This document shows, one piece after another, positions 1 to 10,398 of a DNA stretch of 64,000 bases. Positions within the stretch are counted from its first letter, which is position 1. Each line of letters opens with the position of its first letter. The stretch is from Aplectana chamaeleonis (lineage: Eukaryota; Nematoda; Chromadorea; Rhabditida; Cosmocercidae): positions 124,001-188,000 of the forward strand of contig JAPDOI010000212.1 of NCBI GenBank assembly GCA_029168955.1. The letters are read 5' to 3'. A program made the translations under genes and the position numbers. The notes under the pieces are model-generated. The model saw only the letters and a list, made by a program, of their open reading frames with translations, made no database searches and was not told the origin of the DNA.

Positions 1-314
1 ACTTAATTGACTTAAAGCTTCCCATTTTAGAAAGTTTTTAGGACAAAACGCGACTTTCAATGAAAAACTAAATGCCACGGTAGATGTGACTGAAAATCCT
101 TCCCTGGGGGTTACTTGGAGTGCTCGATACGATTTCCAGGTTTGGTTATCGATTTCCGAAAGTTTACGTTAGGTTACGGTGGGCGTACGGTAGTTTGGTC
201 AACGTCCCATATTTGACCAAAAATTTCTATGCGGGGTTCATCGGGGAGTTGCATGCAAATTTTATGTCCATTTGTTGATTTTCGAATCATGAAGAGAGGT
301 TTTGCCTCCCTTAA

Positions 315-1118
315 AGGCATAGTACGCTATGAAAACCGAATTTCAGCTGTTGCGTTCAGTCGGACTAGTGGGCCATAACAATGTCACTCAGAACGTTTGG
401 AGTTTCAAAATCACCTCTGCGGCGGCATGCACGTACGTGGCGGGTTAGGTTGGGGTTAGGCAGGGTTTGGAGCGTCGGCGCGTTCGATGACAGCAGGGCG
501 AGGGCTAAAAGGGGGTTAGGCTAGCACTGAAAAATCGTTCCCTCGCAAACCCTACGTAGGAGGGTGGGGCAGCCGAAACCCCGTTGAGACCCCAACTATT
601 GATTATCTTCAGCACTCGCACAGCAATGATCAAACGCGCCGACGCCCCAAACCCTGCCTAACCCCAACCTAACCCGCCGCGTACGTGCATGCCGCCCCTG
701 AATGAAGACTCGCTTACCTCAAAACAGCGTCCTGGGTTTGGGGGGCCGGCCTTGGGGTCGATCCGTTGTTACAAGGAACAAAACTCCGTGGTCGTTGCCG
801 GCGATCGTGCGTTGATGCGTCGTAGGGCGCAATTCACACGCGACTCGATTTCACGTTCGACATCGATCGAAAGCAGCTGACAGCATTGGAAGCAGCATGT
901 TAGTAACCCTTTTCAACTTCGTTCAAGAAAAAAAGGATCGCTCGTCTGAATGACGTCCTTGGTGAATTACTTCCAACGCAGCGCCAAGGAACGTATCGCA
1001 GAACTGTTCCTTGCGCTCTCCTCGCAAATATCCCAAGTTGATTCTTTAGTCACGATAGGAATGTTACAACACGAAGACTTCAAATACCCAAGTATGGTTT
1101 TCATCGTGTACGATGCCT
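315..1118. mobile_element. TTAA-flanked MITE (family I), nested in family L copy 1
   Basis: TTAA at 311-314 and again at 1119-1122 flank imperfect inverted termini: left AGGCATAGTACGCTATGAAA, right (reverse complement) AGGCATCGTACACGATGAAA. A family L copy at 7261-7290 has the uninterrupted target (GCCCCTAAATGACATT), so the insertion is visible by comparison. A second foldback element (421-696) lies inside. No transposase frame is present, so it is non-autonomous. A TTAA duplication suggests a piggyBac-type source; that assignment is inferred. Confidence 0.75.
421..696. mobile_element. GGCGGCATGC foldback element, copy 1
   Basis: Two 68-base arms (421-488 and 629-696) are near-perfect reverse complements, both starting GGCGGCATGCACGTACG from the outside, with a 140-base spacer. 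The arms include a short telomere-like string (GGGTTAGG..GGTTAGG) that is not a telomere array. The same outer end occurs at 10483-10686 and 28566-28694. No protein is encoded. Confidence 0.75.
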
Positions 1119-1433
1119 TTAAATGACATGGCACCTACCGTAACCTACAGTAAGCATCAGAATTCCGAAAGGGGGACCAGTTTCGTGTTCAGCACCCTAG
1201 ATTTCCCAAACATACAAGTTTTGAGCGAAAACCGAAGAAAAATCTCCGAGCACCCCAAAAGTCCTGGATGCTACCTTACCTTTGCTGCGAGGCTTTGAGT
1301 AACGTCGATTGCTTTTATTCTGAGTGATTTTAGGCAGCCGCGAAGAGCATACTCGAAATAAACGTCCCCAAACCGGTTCTAGTAGACTGTATTCCATCCG
1401 GAATGGCGTGGCTGACTGGAAGTAGTTCCCTTT

Positions 1434-2456
1434 TGACAGCTTGACGCGAAAATGCCGCGGAGACGGTGCGAATATACCGGTGGGTGTCTACCCCGAACTT
1501 ATCGCAGAGAAGAATTTGACGCAAAAATATTTCGAAATTACTGCAAAAATGGAACGAACCCACCTGAGAAGTCTGCCGCGGTTTTACCGCGATGAAACAT
1601 CTATCATTGCTATGAGAGCGCCCTAGTGGAGCAGCGTACATGGCTCAGTTGACAATGCAGCGGTCTACAAAGCGGTGGATTAAGGAGTGGTGATGGTCCG
1701 AATCTCAGCATGTAGTAGCGAAAGTCACGGATGATTCGCGGCAGAATCCTGCCATTGCAGCATTTTCGCCTGGTTGAGGCAGTGGGACCTCGGCAGAACC
1801 CGGGGAACGGCCGAAAACCTTCATGGCGGTGCCACTTCTCTGAATTCATGGATCCGTGATTTGGAGTCTACCTACAAAATGTGAAATGAACCAGCTCGAC
1901 AGACACCTTTTTCTGCAGCTTACTTATGTGTAACTACTTGTGCTCTGCCTATCGATTAAGCGGGAGATACCGGGAAATCGGCACTGAATTCCTTGATCAT
2001 TCCTCAAACAAAGCCGAAAACCCGCTGATTTCATTGCTAGCCTGTACATGGAATATTTTTGGGTGGATTTGAAGATTTTCGAAAAAAAAAAGAGTCTTCA
2101 AAATATGTACACTAAATCTGCACTCCTCCTACCCTTTATGGAGAAACGGATTAAGTGTCCCGTTCCGGTTCATGAATGTTTCTTTTTCCCTCTCCTTTTG
2201 GCGCTACTCTTGCACCTTCATCCATTTTTCACTCTCCGCAACAGCCTTCGGGTAAGAAAAATCTAAATTCGATTAGAGGGAAAGTGCATTGACCGGGTGC
2301 CTTGCACATGAACTTTGCCACAGCGTGAATCAGGGACAACGTCCTTACTGCAGCAAACTAATACTTCTTACCACCTTGAAGACTTTTGATGCAATAAGAG
2401 GATGAATTCATTGGAGAACATAGAAAATCACGGGGTCAGTGGCAATCCTCCACTAA
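1434..2456. other. No recognised gene or repeat
   Basis: I see no convincing coding region, RNA gene or inverted-repeat element here. Open frames are short and overlap on both strands, as expected by chance. A pyrimidine-rich stretch occurs near 2180-2240. Confidence 0.4.
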
Positions 2457-3548
2457 CAAGGGAACCTCAATAAGTCATAGTGACCATTCCAAATGAAATG
2501 TACTTTTCTGGAACTATTTTCGGACGATTAGTCCGAATATGCCCATCGCAGCTGCCTAGAACCCACTCTGAAAAAAGTTATGAGCGTTTTTTAAAGCTTC
2601 GCGGCAAGGTGAGGGGACGGCCCCATGGAATTTTAGGGTGTTTCTAAATTTTTCTCGGGATTCTGCTACACACATATATGTAGGGGTAATCTGGGGTGCT
2701 TAACAGGAATCTGGGGTTTGCTTGCCCAAATTTCAAGGTTTACTGTAGGTTACGCTAGGTAACATGCCATTAAGGATGCGAAACCTACCTCAATATTCCG
2801 ATAATCGACAAATGGACATCGAATTCGTATTCGGCACCCCAAATAACCCCCACATAGAAACTTTGAGACAAATCTGAGACTTTGACCAAACTACCGTATA
2901 CCCACCGTAATCTACCGTAAGCTGCCAAAAATCGATAAACCGACGATCGATCAGATTCGTGTTCAGAACTTTAAATAACCCCGAAGGAAATAACTTGAGC
3001 ATATTCTAAAGAAGCACTCCGGAAATCGTCAAAAATCGCAATTCGCCATTAAATTCTCCCCCGATGGGAATCTGTGAACGAATATAGTCGAAAACTTCGG
3101 AAAATCGATAAATGAACCTAAGATTCGTGATCAGCACCCCAAATAACCCCCCAGAGCGAATTTTTAGTCAAATCTGGAATATTTTTCTAAAACGCTTCGA
3201 GAGCCCTCTAATTGGTATAAATAAACGCCCAACCGAAAATCCGTCTCCGGTCCAAAACGCTGTTAGTCTGCACAAAGTTTGTGAAATGTTCCTTCACCCA
3301 AACTTTGCTTAGTGGGGTAGTTTTGTGCGCTGAACACGACTATGAGGTCCGTTTACGGGTCTTCCTAAAAATAATGCGCTTTTTGGAGGGTACAATAAGT
3401 ACGAAAATCGGAGAAAAAATGCCTATAACTTTTTTCTGAGTGGGTCTAGGCAGCTGCGATGGGAGTGTTCGGACTTTTCGTCCGGAATTGGTTATAGAAA
3501 AGTACATTTCATTTGCAATGGTTTCTATAACTTATTGTGGTTCCCTTG
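2457..3548 (+). mobile_element. Family L long-TIR element, copy 2 (complete)
   Basis: The element begins CAAGGGAACC and ends GGTTCCCTTG, with inverted termini of about 130 bases (a CAGCTGCCTAGA block near 2552 and its complement near 3450). TAA flanks both ends (2454-2456 and 3549-3551), a 3-bp target duplication. The interior holds three degenerate direct repeats of about 130-170 bases, each with the core TTCAGCACCCCAAATAACCC (2834, 2969, 3133). It aligns over its whole length with 52599-53683. No transposase frame is present. TNA duplications and long TIRs fit a PIF/Harbinger-like non-autonomous element (inferred). Confidence 0.85.
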
Positions 3549-3564
3549 TAAGAAGGTCTCACAG

Positions 3565-3718
3565 GGAGACTACTATTACCCAGAGCGGTCGTCATTCCAA
3601 ACGAAACGCACTTCCCTAGAGCCATTTTTGAACGTAGATTCTGAGTATGCCCTTCGCAGCTGCCTAGAATCATTCTGAAAAAAGTTATATGCATTTCTCC
3701 CCAATTTCCGTACCTGTT
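3565..3718 (+). repeat. Family L terminal fragment
   Basis: The block CATTCCAAACGAAACGCACT...CAGCTGCCTAGAATCATTCTG matches the left TIR of family L (compare 52620-52735), but with many substitutions. It lies immediately right of copy 2 and is cut off at 3720 by the mariner-like fragment. It is a solo end or a remnant of a second insertion. Confidence 0.6.
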
Positions 3719-3721
3719 GTA

Positions 3722-4595
3722 TTAGGAGGACCGGAAGGTAATGTCGTTTTCTGATAATGTGGGGCTCAAGCACATGCTCTATTGACTTTCCCAATCTGCT
3801 TCAAATGTTCTTGGCTGGTCGACCAAGATCGGTTAAGGCTATTTGACAATTCTTCAATCGTTTGACACGAATTTGCTACCTATTTCCGAATTTAAAGGCA
3901 CAGTACACCCTCAGATATGAATTTTGAGATTTTCATGTAATTGTGTAGTAGGCCCCTCCTGTATAACACGTGTTAAATGCGAGATCTCAATTCCTCCAAA
4001 CAAGCGAGATATAAGCGCCACCACAGGCCCGACCCCCTTCGCTCACCACCACAGGCCCGACCCCCTAACAGATTTTTGAACTCGATAGCGGTTTGATGGA
4101 TGGATGAATTCCAACAAGTCGTCGTTCTTCAGTCCACTACCGGACTGTCTCCTTATCCTGGCTTTCTCTCACGCAACGATTGCGAATAAAGAGAAATACA
4201 GGCCTGAGACAACTCGTCCACCAATTTTTCACCCTCAAAATCTAGGCATCTTTGAAGGGCCATAACTCTGTCCAAAGGGGGCCTTGGACGATATCAGAGA
4301 TACTACTGTGATCAGCGTGTGTTTCTCTCCAAGATAAGCATGAAGTCTGAAAATAAATTTTTTGGGTGTCCTATGCCTTTAGCACGTCGTTTGCTAACGT
4401 TGATGGTCTTCCTGATCGAAATGAGTCGGAGAAATGAAAATTACCTAATTTACACTTTGAAAACCACCTTTAGCATTTGAGAATGTTCAATGCATTTGGA
4501 CAAAGATCACAAACGTTTTTGTTAGCAACTGCTGTGTACCTCGCATTGCAAAACTCAAAAAGCTTGCAGCTGCCGGATGTGTACCTCTTTTAGCA
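3722..4595 (-). pseudogene. Mariner-like element 3' fragment, split by a MITE
   Basis: A TA followed by TTAGGAGGACCGGAAGG is a plausible mariner-type terminus. The sequence inward (3722-3890 and 4380-4595) aligns with the fragment at 58694-59060, which has the same end and retains a mariner-like C-terminal tail. Coding would run on the minus strand, but no long open frame remains. The TTAA MITE at 3896-4378 separates the two halves; the 58.9 kb copy has the empty site (CTCTTAATACGTCG). Family assignment rests on the end sequence and the related copy. Confidence 0.55.
3896..4378 (-). mobile_element. TTAA-flanked MITE (family A), copy 1
   Basis: Flanked by TTAA (3892-3895) and TTAG (4379-4382), with ends AGGCACAGTACACCC and the complement of AGGCATAGGACACCC. 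It is the same family, reversed, as 37559-38037 and 17689-18160, including a CACAGGCCCGACCCCCT block that occurs twice in tandem here (4021-4068). It is nested in the mariner-like fragment. No coding capacity. Confidence 0.75.
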
Positions 4596-5232
4596 TTTGG
4601 ACATTTTACCCACATTAACAAAAAAAATGTCATCCAATCGCCTATAAGTGATAAAGTCACTGTCACCTCACAATGTCTTTGGCACGCCTATGAACCAAAC
4701 AATGAGCTGATAAATGACACCCAAGTATAAACAAACGCAGAAACGACATTACTTCTCGGTCCTCCAAAACCCCTCCCCCCAGAACGCGGAGTTATCTTTC
4801 GAAAGTCTGGAAACGGACCTCAGAATCGTGTTCAGTGCCAAAAAGAACCTCCTGAGCAAATTTTAGGTGATGCTTCCTTGTTTTGATTACCTTATGCTAT
4901 CACGACCTCGAGTGTTCATTTCTTTACAATGAGAGGGTGGAAAGTGGCATGAGGCGTTTCGGTGACCTCAGAACGCTTGTTAGCCTCCGTTATTTTGCCA
5001 TCTTTTCCATTTTGCTTTTTTTTTTGAATCGCTTTTTTGACATTCAGAGCTTAAAATTCTTCTCGCTTATCATCTTACTGCAAAAAGTCTTTGAGATTGG
5101 ATATCGTGAACGCTGCCTTTAGATTTCCGATGCAGGTGCCGTCTTCATGAAATTGCGACAACCTCCCGGGAGGATCCAAAGTTCGCCGGCCGCATACATC
5201 GGCTGGTTCTAAAAACCTTCCCGGAAGGCTCT
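4596..5232. other. Repeat remnants, no gene
   Basis: A short family L fragment (about 4795-4870, containing CAGAATCGTGTTCAGTGCC) is visible. A solo right end of a TTAA-type MITE (ATCGTGAACGCTGCCTTTAG) lies at about 5103-5122. Between them are T-rich stretches. I see no supported gene. Confidence 0.45.
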
Positions 5233-5261
5233 CGTTGTTGCAGGTATACGGCCACAGGTTA

Positions 5262-6187
5262 GGCAGCGTCCATACGTGGCGAGTGCGTGCGATTACGCAA
5301 AATCGATGTTCATCAAGGGCACACGTTTTGCTTGCCGCTCACGTGCGCTCCCTCTTGCACGCTCCCGCCCGCTCGCTCTTTCTCGCTTACACCAGCTCAA
5401 AAAAGGAATCAGCAAGTTTCGAGCTTATTGCTCAATCCCTAAAGTAGGAGATATTGAACCTATTGCGGAACTATTGCCCTTGTTTTTCATAATCCCACCA
5501 CGGACGTTGAAAACAGTGGGAAATCATCAGCCGTTGCGACGATTTGAGCGACTGATCACCCGATCAAACGTTTTCAATCGAATCAACACGAGGCAGGGGT
5601 GTTTGCCTGTGTTAGGCCCTAGCTATACACCGGCGGGACGCTGCGGAAATAGCAAGACAACTATCACTTATGTGCGCCATAACTGTGCCGAGGCATGGGA
5701 AAGGAACAGTAGTCGCAGAAAAACGCGCCGGAAGGCCGCACAGAGCAATTATACACGCTGCGGCACCGTATAATGCATCCTTGCAGGACCTGCCCTGTTG
5801 GAAATTCGCCAATTTCCACCAGCTGATTATTTTTCAGATTTAAAATTATGAAGACATAACCAAAACGACATAAAGAGCACTGTAATGACGAGAGGAATTG
5901 ATTATTAAGGATATTCTCCAATTAGAAAGTGTCAGAAGCGAAAAAACCGATGAAATACCATTAAAAACGCCTGGAAATATTTTGTCTGCAGTATTGCGTC
6001 AAAGACGCCAAAGACGCAACATTGCAGACGAGTCTCCGATTCACGCAGCAAGCGGCGGCAATGTCATCGCGCGACGTTTTCATTCCGCTGGTGTATAACT
6101 AGGGCCTTAATTTGCAGGCAGCGTTGAGGAGCGTCAAGAGGCGCACAACCGCGGGAGCGCCCGCTCTCGCCACGTATGGACGCTGCC
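5262..6187. mobile_element. GGCAGCGTCC element, copy 1 (TTA target duplication)
   Basis: TTA occurs at 5259-5261 and 6188-6190. Ends are GGCAGCGTCCATACGTGGCG and its complement, and the right TIR extends to about 70 bases (6117-6187). The element is related to 50582-51755, which has the same ends and a TCA/TCT flank. A 3-bp TTA duplication with GG-starting ends fits a PIF/Harbinger-like non-autonomous element (inferred). It contains another TTA-flanked element at 5615-6106. The open frames inside do not resemble a transposase. Confidence 0.85.
5615..6106. mobile_element. GGCCCTAG element nested in GGCAGCGTCC element
   Basis: TTA at 5612-5614 and 6107-6109 flank ends GGCCCTAGCTATACACC (left) and GGCCCTAGTTATACACC (right, complemented). 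This is a second, different TTA-duplicating family, 492 bases long, inside the first. An internal CAAAGACGC unit is repeated near 6000. No transposase is recognisable. Confidence 0.75.
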
Positions 6188-6530
6188 TTATCAGCTATGC
6201 GAAATCGATTAGCGTTATTAGATTGGTGATCTTTCCGCCCGTCAAATTCTATATTTTTAGTTTTTTTGAAGGATTATTCGTGAAAGTTATGACCATGCTC
6301 AAAAGATGCGCCGTAGTCGCTTCAGGCCGATTAAACAGGAAATCCAAGAAATGTTGACCCAATCAATCTAAATTTTCAGCGAAAGTGATGTAGACTCCGT
6401 TTTGTTGCAAGAATACGGCCACAGGTTATCAGCTATGCGAAATCGATTAGCGTTATTAGATTGGTGATCTTTCCGCCCTTCAAATTCTATATTTTTAGTT
6501 TTTTCGAAGAGTTATTTTAGAAGGATTTTT

Positions 6531-6999
6531 TTTGAAAACAGAACGATCTGTTCCATTTCAAGTAAGCTTCTGTTTTTCTTTATCACAACGCTAAGCGGTG
6601 GCTTTTTCGTCAGAAACTCCTTATCTCTACATAGTTACATATCACCGAGACCCACGCTCCGCTGCTGGTGATAATTGAAATCCACAGATCGCTAGGGGTT
6701 CGCCAGAGTCTAGTTGAAGGAACCGTTTTGCAAGAGGCAGATCATACATTAGCTTTTGCGCGAAATGATTCTGAAATCAAATGAAAGACGAGTGCAAACT
6801 TGCTGCAGACGTGTGTGGGCAGCGAAGGATCGACTGCAAGTCGCATCAGAACCGCAAATTTTAAACTAAAAAAAACCTAAAAAGGTTCAAACTTTTTCGT
6901 TTTTTTTTTCGATAATGATTTTTCTCGCCAAAAAGGCGAAAAACGAAAAAACCGAAAAATCGGAAAACGAAAAATGCCCACACCTGATTGGTAGGAAAA
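6531..6999. other. Low-complexity A/T-rich spacer
   Basis: No gene is visible. The stretch 6862-6980 is built from GAAAAA/TTTTTC runs (AACGAAAAA..CCGAAAAATCGG) that form weak inverted repeats. The flanks of 6600-6860 are unremarkable. Confidence 0.4.
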
Positions 7000-7440
7000 T
7001 TTCGGGGCAAAAGACGACTTTTGACGGTTTCCGGAATGCTACAATAGATGCCGCTCAAAAAGTTTTTCTGGGAGTTATATAGAGTGCTGAACATGAACCT
7101 GAGGTCAGTTTATCAATTCTGAACAGCTTACGGTAGATTACGGCGGGTATACGGTAGTTTGATCAAAATCCCAGATTTGACTCCTAATTTCTAAGCGGAG
7201 GTTGTTCGGGGTGCTGAATACGAATCCTATCTCCATTTGCCGATTTGCGAATTTTCAAGGTAGGGTTTGCCCCTAAATGACATTGTACAAACCGTAACCT
7301 ACAGTATACCTCAGAATTTTGAAAGGCGGACCCCAGGTTCTTGTTCAGCGCCCTAGATTACCCCGACATACAAGTTTTAAGCGAAATCGGAATTTTCTAC
7401 AAAACACCAACAAAGTTTGCTGATGAACTACGGTATTTGA
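7000..7440 (-). repeat. Family L fragment with intact MITE target site
   Basis: Reverse-orientation family L sequence: ACGGTAGATTACGGCGGG (7131) and GGTGCTGAATACGAATCC (7210) match the complement of 52940-53060. It preserves the uninterrupted site (7261-7290) where copy 1 carries the TTAA MITE. The TIRs are missing. Confidence 0.65.
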
Positions 7441-7892
7441 AGCATTAGCAGGCTGTCAAATATCGATGCTTCTAGGGCATGTGGGTGGTCGTTTCGGGGC
7501 TACGCGGCTAGGTCACCGCAGTGGCGGCATTCATGGCGCTGGCGGGAGAGGAATTCCACCACGCGTGTTGAAGAAAGCGCGGACAATGACTGAAAACTTG
7601 GACGACAGGCACGATTTTGTGGATTAGTGACACAGATCATGAAGTTTCGACATTAGATCTCTGGCCGAACCCTGCTTTCAAGCCACCGTTTCCTTCCTCC
7701 GAATATCGACACATGTCATGTAGCTGAAGTGTAAACAACGTGCGTTCTATGTCTTTGTCCGTTCGTTGTGCTTTAACCATGTCAACCTTAATGTCAGCGA
7801 AATACGAATTGCGTTGAGCGCTTTTTCCTGGTTTCAATTTGAGGTAAAGTACAGCTGGTACACCACTAATTGTGTCAAACAAATGAGGAGTG
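7441..7892. other. No recognised feature
   Basis: I see no supported gene, RNA or repeat. A minus-strand frame of 81 codons (7637-7882) and a plus-strand frame overlap each other, and neither resembles a known family. Confidence 0.35.
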
Positions 7893-8038
7893 ATAGGGGC
7901 TCTCTACACATCGAGGGCGGAGTTATCCTGTTTTTGCGTTTCGGAGCGTCACGCTACTCAATTTAAGCAAAGTGGTCCCGGATGGAATTAGAGCAGCAAA
8001 AAGCGAAACAACTCCCTCCATAGGTAGAGACCCCCTAT
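7893..8038 (+). mobile_element. ATAGGGG MITE, copy 1
   Basis: Inverted ends ATAGGGGCTCTCTACAC and the complement ATAGGGGGTCTCTACC bound 146 bases. A second copy in opposite orientation lies at 32741-32884 with almost the same length, and both share an interior core around GTGGTCCCGG (7970-7979). Target duplication is unclear. Confidence 0.7.
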
Positions 8039-8158
8039 CCTGAATGAGGAGCATGCTCTATCAATGAAAACTTGCGCGTATTGTTTCTCGCCGTCTAAAA
8101 ACGTAGGTTTTTAGATCACTTACCTTATATAATATGCAGCTAGCCCTATAAACCTTAA

Positions 8159-8790
8159 AGGCAGCATACACGCTCAGAAACATGGTTGAGATAACAGCAT
8201 AAATAGGACCGCCTGGCCCCTACCATGTCGTCAACGGCGTTTGAAGCGCTGAAAACCATCCAGGTTGACAGAATTCGAGCATTCCCGTCTCGAAAGCCTG
8301 TGGAACCCCACCCCTACGAATAACAGAATGTAGAATGAGGCATGTGGAAGCATTTGATAATCTAGAGTGATAGCACTAGTCAAATGAGAGTCTACGAGAG
8401 AAACAGCTTGATTTCCCTGATTATAACTTGTTTACATACCGATTAAGTTCCATCCACATTCAAGGATGCCGCCTTACTTTGGCTGGCTTATAAAATGGAG
8501 CATTTCATCAGCAAACGGACATGTTATATTCAGGTGAATCCAGCCGTTTCTCTCGTAGACTCCCATTTGATAGTGCTATCACTCTAAGTTATCTAATGCT
8601 TTCACATGCTCCACTCCTCATTCTGTTATTCGCAGGGGTGGGGTTCCACAGGCTTTCGAGACGGAAATGCTCGAATCCTGTCAACCTGGATGGTTTTCAG
8701 CGCTTCAAACGCCGTTGACGACATGGTAGGGGCCAGGCGGTCCTATTTATGCTGCTATCTCATCCATGTTTCTGAGCGTGTATGCTGCCT
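8159..8790. mobile_element. TTAA-flanked foldback MITE (family E)
   Basis: TTAA at 8155-8158 and 8791-8794 flank a 632-base element made almost entirely of two inverted arms (8159-8406 and about 8542-8790). The ends are AGGCAGCATACACGCTCAGA, sharing the AGGCA start with other TTAA families here. The spacer is about 135 bases. Open frames in it are by-products of the palindrome. Confidence 0.9.
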
Positions 8791-8794
8791 TTAA

Positions 8795-9082
8795 GGAATT
8801 GTTGAGTTACTAGTCTATGCAGTTAATTCCGCCCTAACAGAAAGAAACTAGGCCGATGCATGTAACTGCTTATCCGCAGCGCTACGAGGTGACAATTTGG
8901 TTAGACTGCGAGTGTCTTCCTCACTTTCCTTCATCTTCTGGCAACGACGAGCTGTGCGACATCATCTTGTGTGTCATTTCTCTCCCGTCACTCCTTGCCT
9001 GACGTGCAATTCGATTCTGGCGATGGGAAATCATGCTCGCCGCAGATAGCAATTCGACAAAATATTACATTTAGATGGGGAG
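8795..9082. other. No recognised feature
   Basis: Short spacer between the family E foldback and the next inverted-repeat element. No gene or repeat is supported. Confidence 0.35.
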
Positions 9083-10223
9083 TATCTCAGACATTCGCTG
9101 TTATGAACTCGATACCAAAAGGTAGGGTAGATATCAACCGCCAGCCAATAGGGCACCAAAATCGATTACCGCTAACCGAAGCGCGGCCACGTTCGCAGTG
9201 TATTGGTTTGCTATTGGGTTGGTATTAGTGGAGACAGGAGACTGTTATGAACCGCCAACGAATGCGATTGTCTGTCATGATCCGCCAACCAAAACGTCTT
9301 TCCGAGTTGACGATTAGTCCGCTCGCTTTTTATGCTGTAAGCGTCTTGCGTCATAGAAAAAATATAATAGTTTTGAATGATTTCTGTTTCGTTCTATTAT
9401 TTATGCCTTGTTTCTCTGTTTTCTGTTTTTATAAGCCTACTTTTTCAATTTTCTCACTTCTTGCTTCGAGTATTGATTAATTTCGTCTAACCTCTTCTTC
9501 TAAAGGTACTTAAAAAGGGTTATTCTTGAAGTTAACTTCTTTCAACCAGTGTTTTTTCTCAAAATTAGGAAGAAGATAAAAAATTATCCGTTGAATAGGG
9601 TGCTTGTTGGCACCACTGCGGAGGCACTGCCATAATCGACGGCTGAATCTCAATTTTCTGCTACATATTGGAGAGAAAAGCACAGGGGATACTGAAAAAC
9701 GGTGCGTTTCTCGTACACCAAAAACACACCCAAAGTCACATAGATCTAATTCGTAGTATATGTTTTGTTTAATCACCAAAGACCGATGCCAAACTGTTTT
9801 GTAGGTATTTCTGCAGAAGTTGATATATTATCGAGAAGAGTAGCATGGATAAAATGAAGGTAGAACTCCTGTTTTTTTTGTAGATCCCTTATTTGGAGAA
9901 CAATGAATGTTTTGTGAAATTAGACTTTATGAGCGTTTCAAAACAAGGTACAATTATAGCGATGAGCAACGTTTCGGTGTTAAAAAATTACGTTTTCGTG
10001 GTATGGAACAGTTTCGGAAACCTAAGGGAGACAGATAGCAGGTTACCACTCTTATCCTCCGCTAACCAAACGGATATGTTCCCGGAACATATGCTACTGG
10101 TATAGAGTTCATAACAGAAAGTGTCTGCTGTTATCATCCGCCAACCACCACGATATGTTCCAGCAGGTGCTCGGCGGAACATATGCTATTGGTATCGAGT
10201 TCATAACAGCGAATGTCTGAGAT
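9083..10223. mobile_element. Inverted-repeat element with duplicated terminal motif
   Basis: The terminal 35 or so bases are inverted (CTCAGACATTCGCTGTTATG at 9086 and its complement near 10200). At the right end a ~88-base unit is tandemly doubled: GGAACATATGCTA.TGGTAT occurs at about 10084 and 10172. A CCGCCAACC motif recurs (9254, 9283, 10138 and others). The 1.14 kb interior has no recognisable transposase. The class is unknown and no clear target duplication was found. Confidence 0.6.
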
Positions 10224-10261
10224 CGAGAAGAATTCTCTCGTAATGGGCCTTGCTGGTGGAT

Positions 10262-10299
10262 GATCGGAGTTCTTTGTTGTGATCGGAGTTCTTTGTTGT
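10262..10299 (+). repeat. Two-copy 19-bp tandem repeat
   Basis: GATCGGAGTTCTTTGTTGT occurs twice in perfect tandem (10262-10280 and 10281-10299). Confidence 0.9.
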
Positions 10300-10398
10300 A
10301 ACGCTAAGGTCAGAATGGTGCATCTTCCTTAGGGCTTGTCCAAAACGTCAACTACTTGACTGCTAACAGTTAAAAAAGGGAAATCCGCAGACTCCTGA

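Larger units (their letters stand above)
1..1433 (-). repeat. Family L long-TIR element, copy 1 (left end outside window)
   Basis: This is the reverse-complement orientation of the complete family L copy at 52599-53683. The segment 25-310 matches its interior (the motif of repeated TACGGTAG blocks and a GGGGTTC.TCGGGG block), and 1118-1433 matches the rest, ending in a degenerate TIR (..GTTCCCTTT) followed by TGA. The copy is split by a TTAA MITE at 315-1118. The left terminus is not in the window, so the length is unknown. No coding potential is recognisable. Confidence 0.7.
5233..6530 (+). repeat. Tandem duplication with one filled and one empty insertion site
   Basis: The segment around GGCCACAGGTTATCAGCTATG occurs twice in direct orientation, about 1.17 kb apart as it stands (238 bases once the insertion is removed). 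In the first copy (5233-5261 joined to 6188-6285) it is split by the element at 5262-6187. The second copy (6404-6530) is uninterrupted. Downstream homology continues through CGAAATCGATTAGCGTTATT and TTTCCGCCC.TCAAATTC. The empty copy proves the insertion and shows that TTA was duplicated. Confidence 0.85.

Noticed and set aside
445..460. Telomere-like GGGTTAGGTTGGGGTTAGGC strings near 440-465 and 650-670
   Set aside because: They form the two arms of one palindrome and are not a tandem TTAGGC array, so no telomere or interstitial telomeric repeat is supported.
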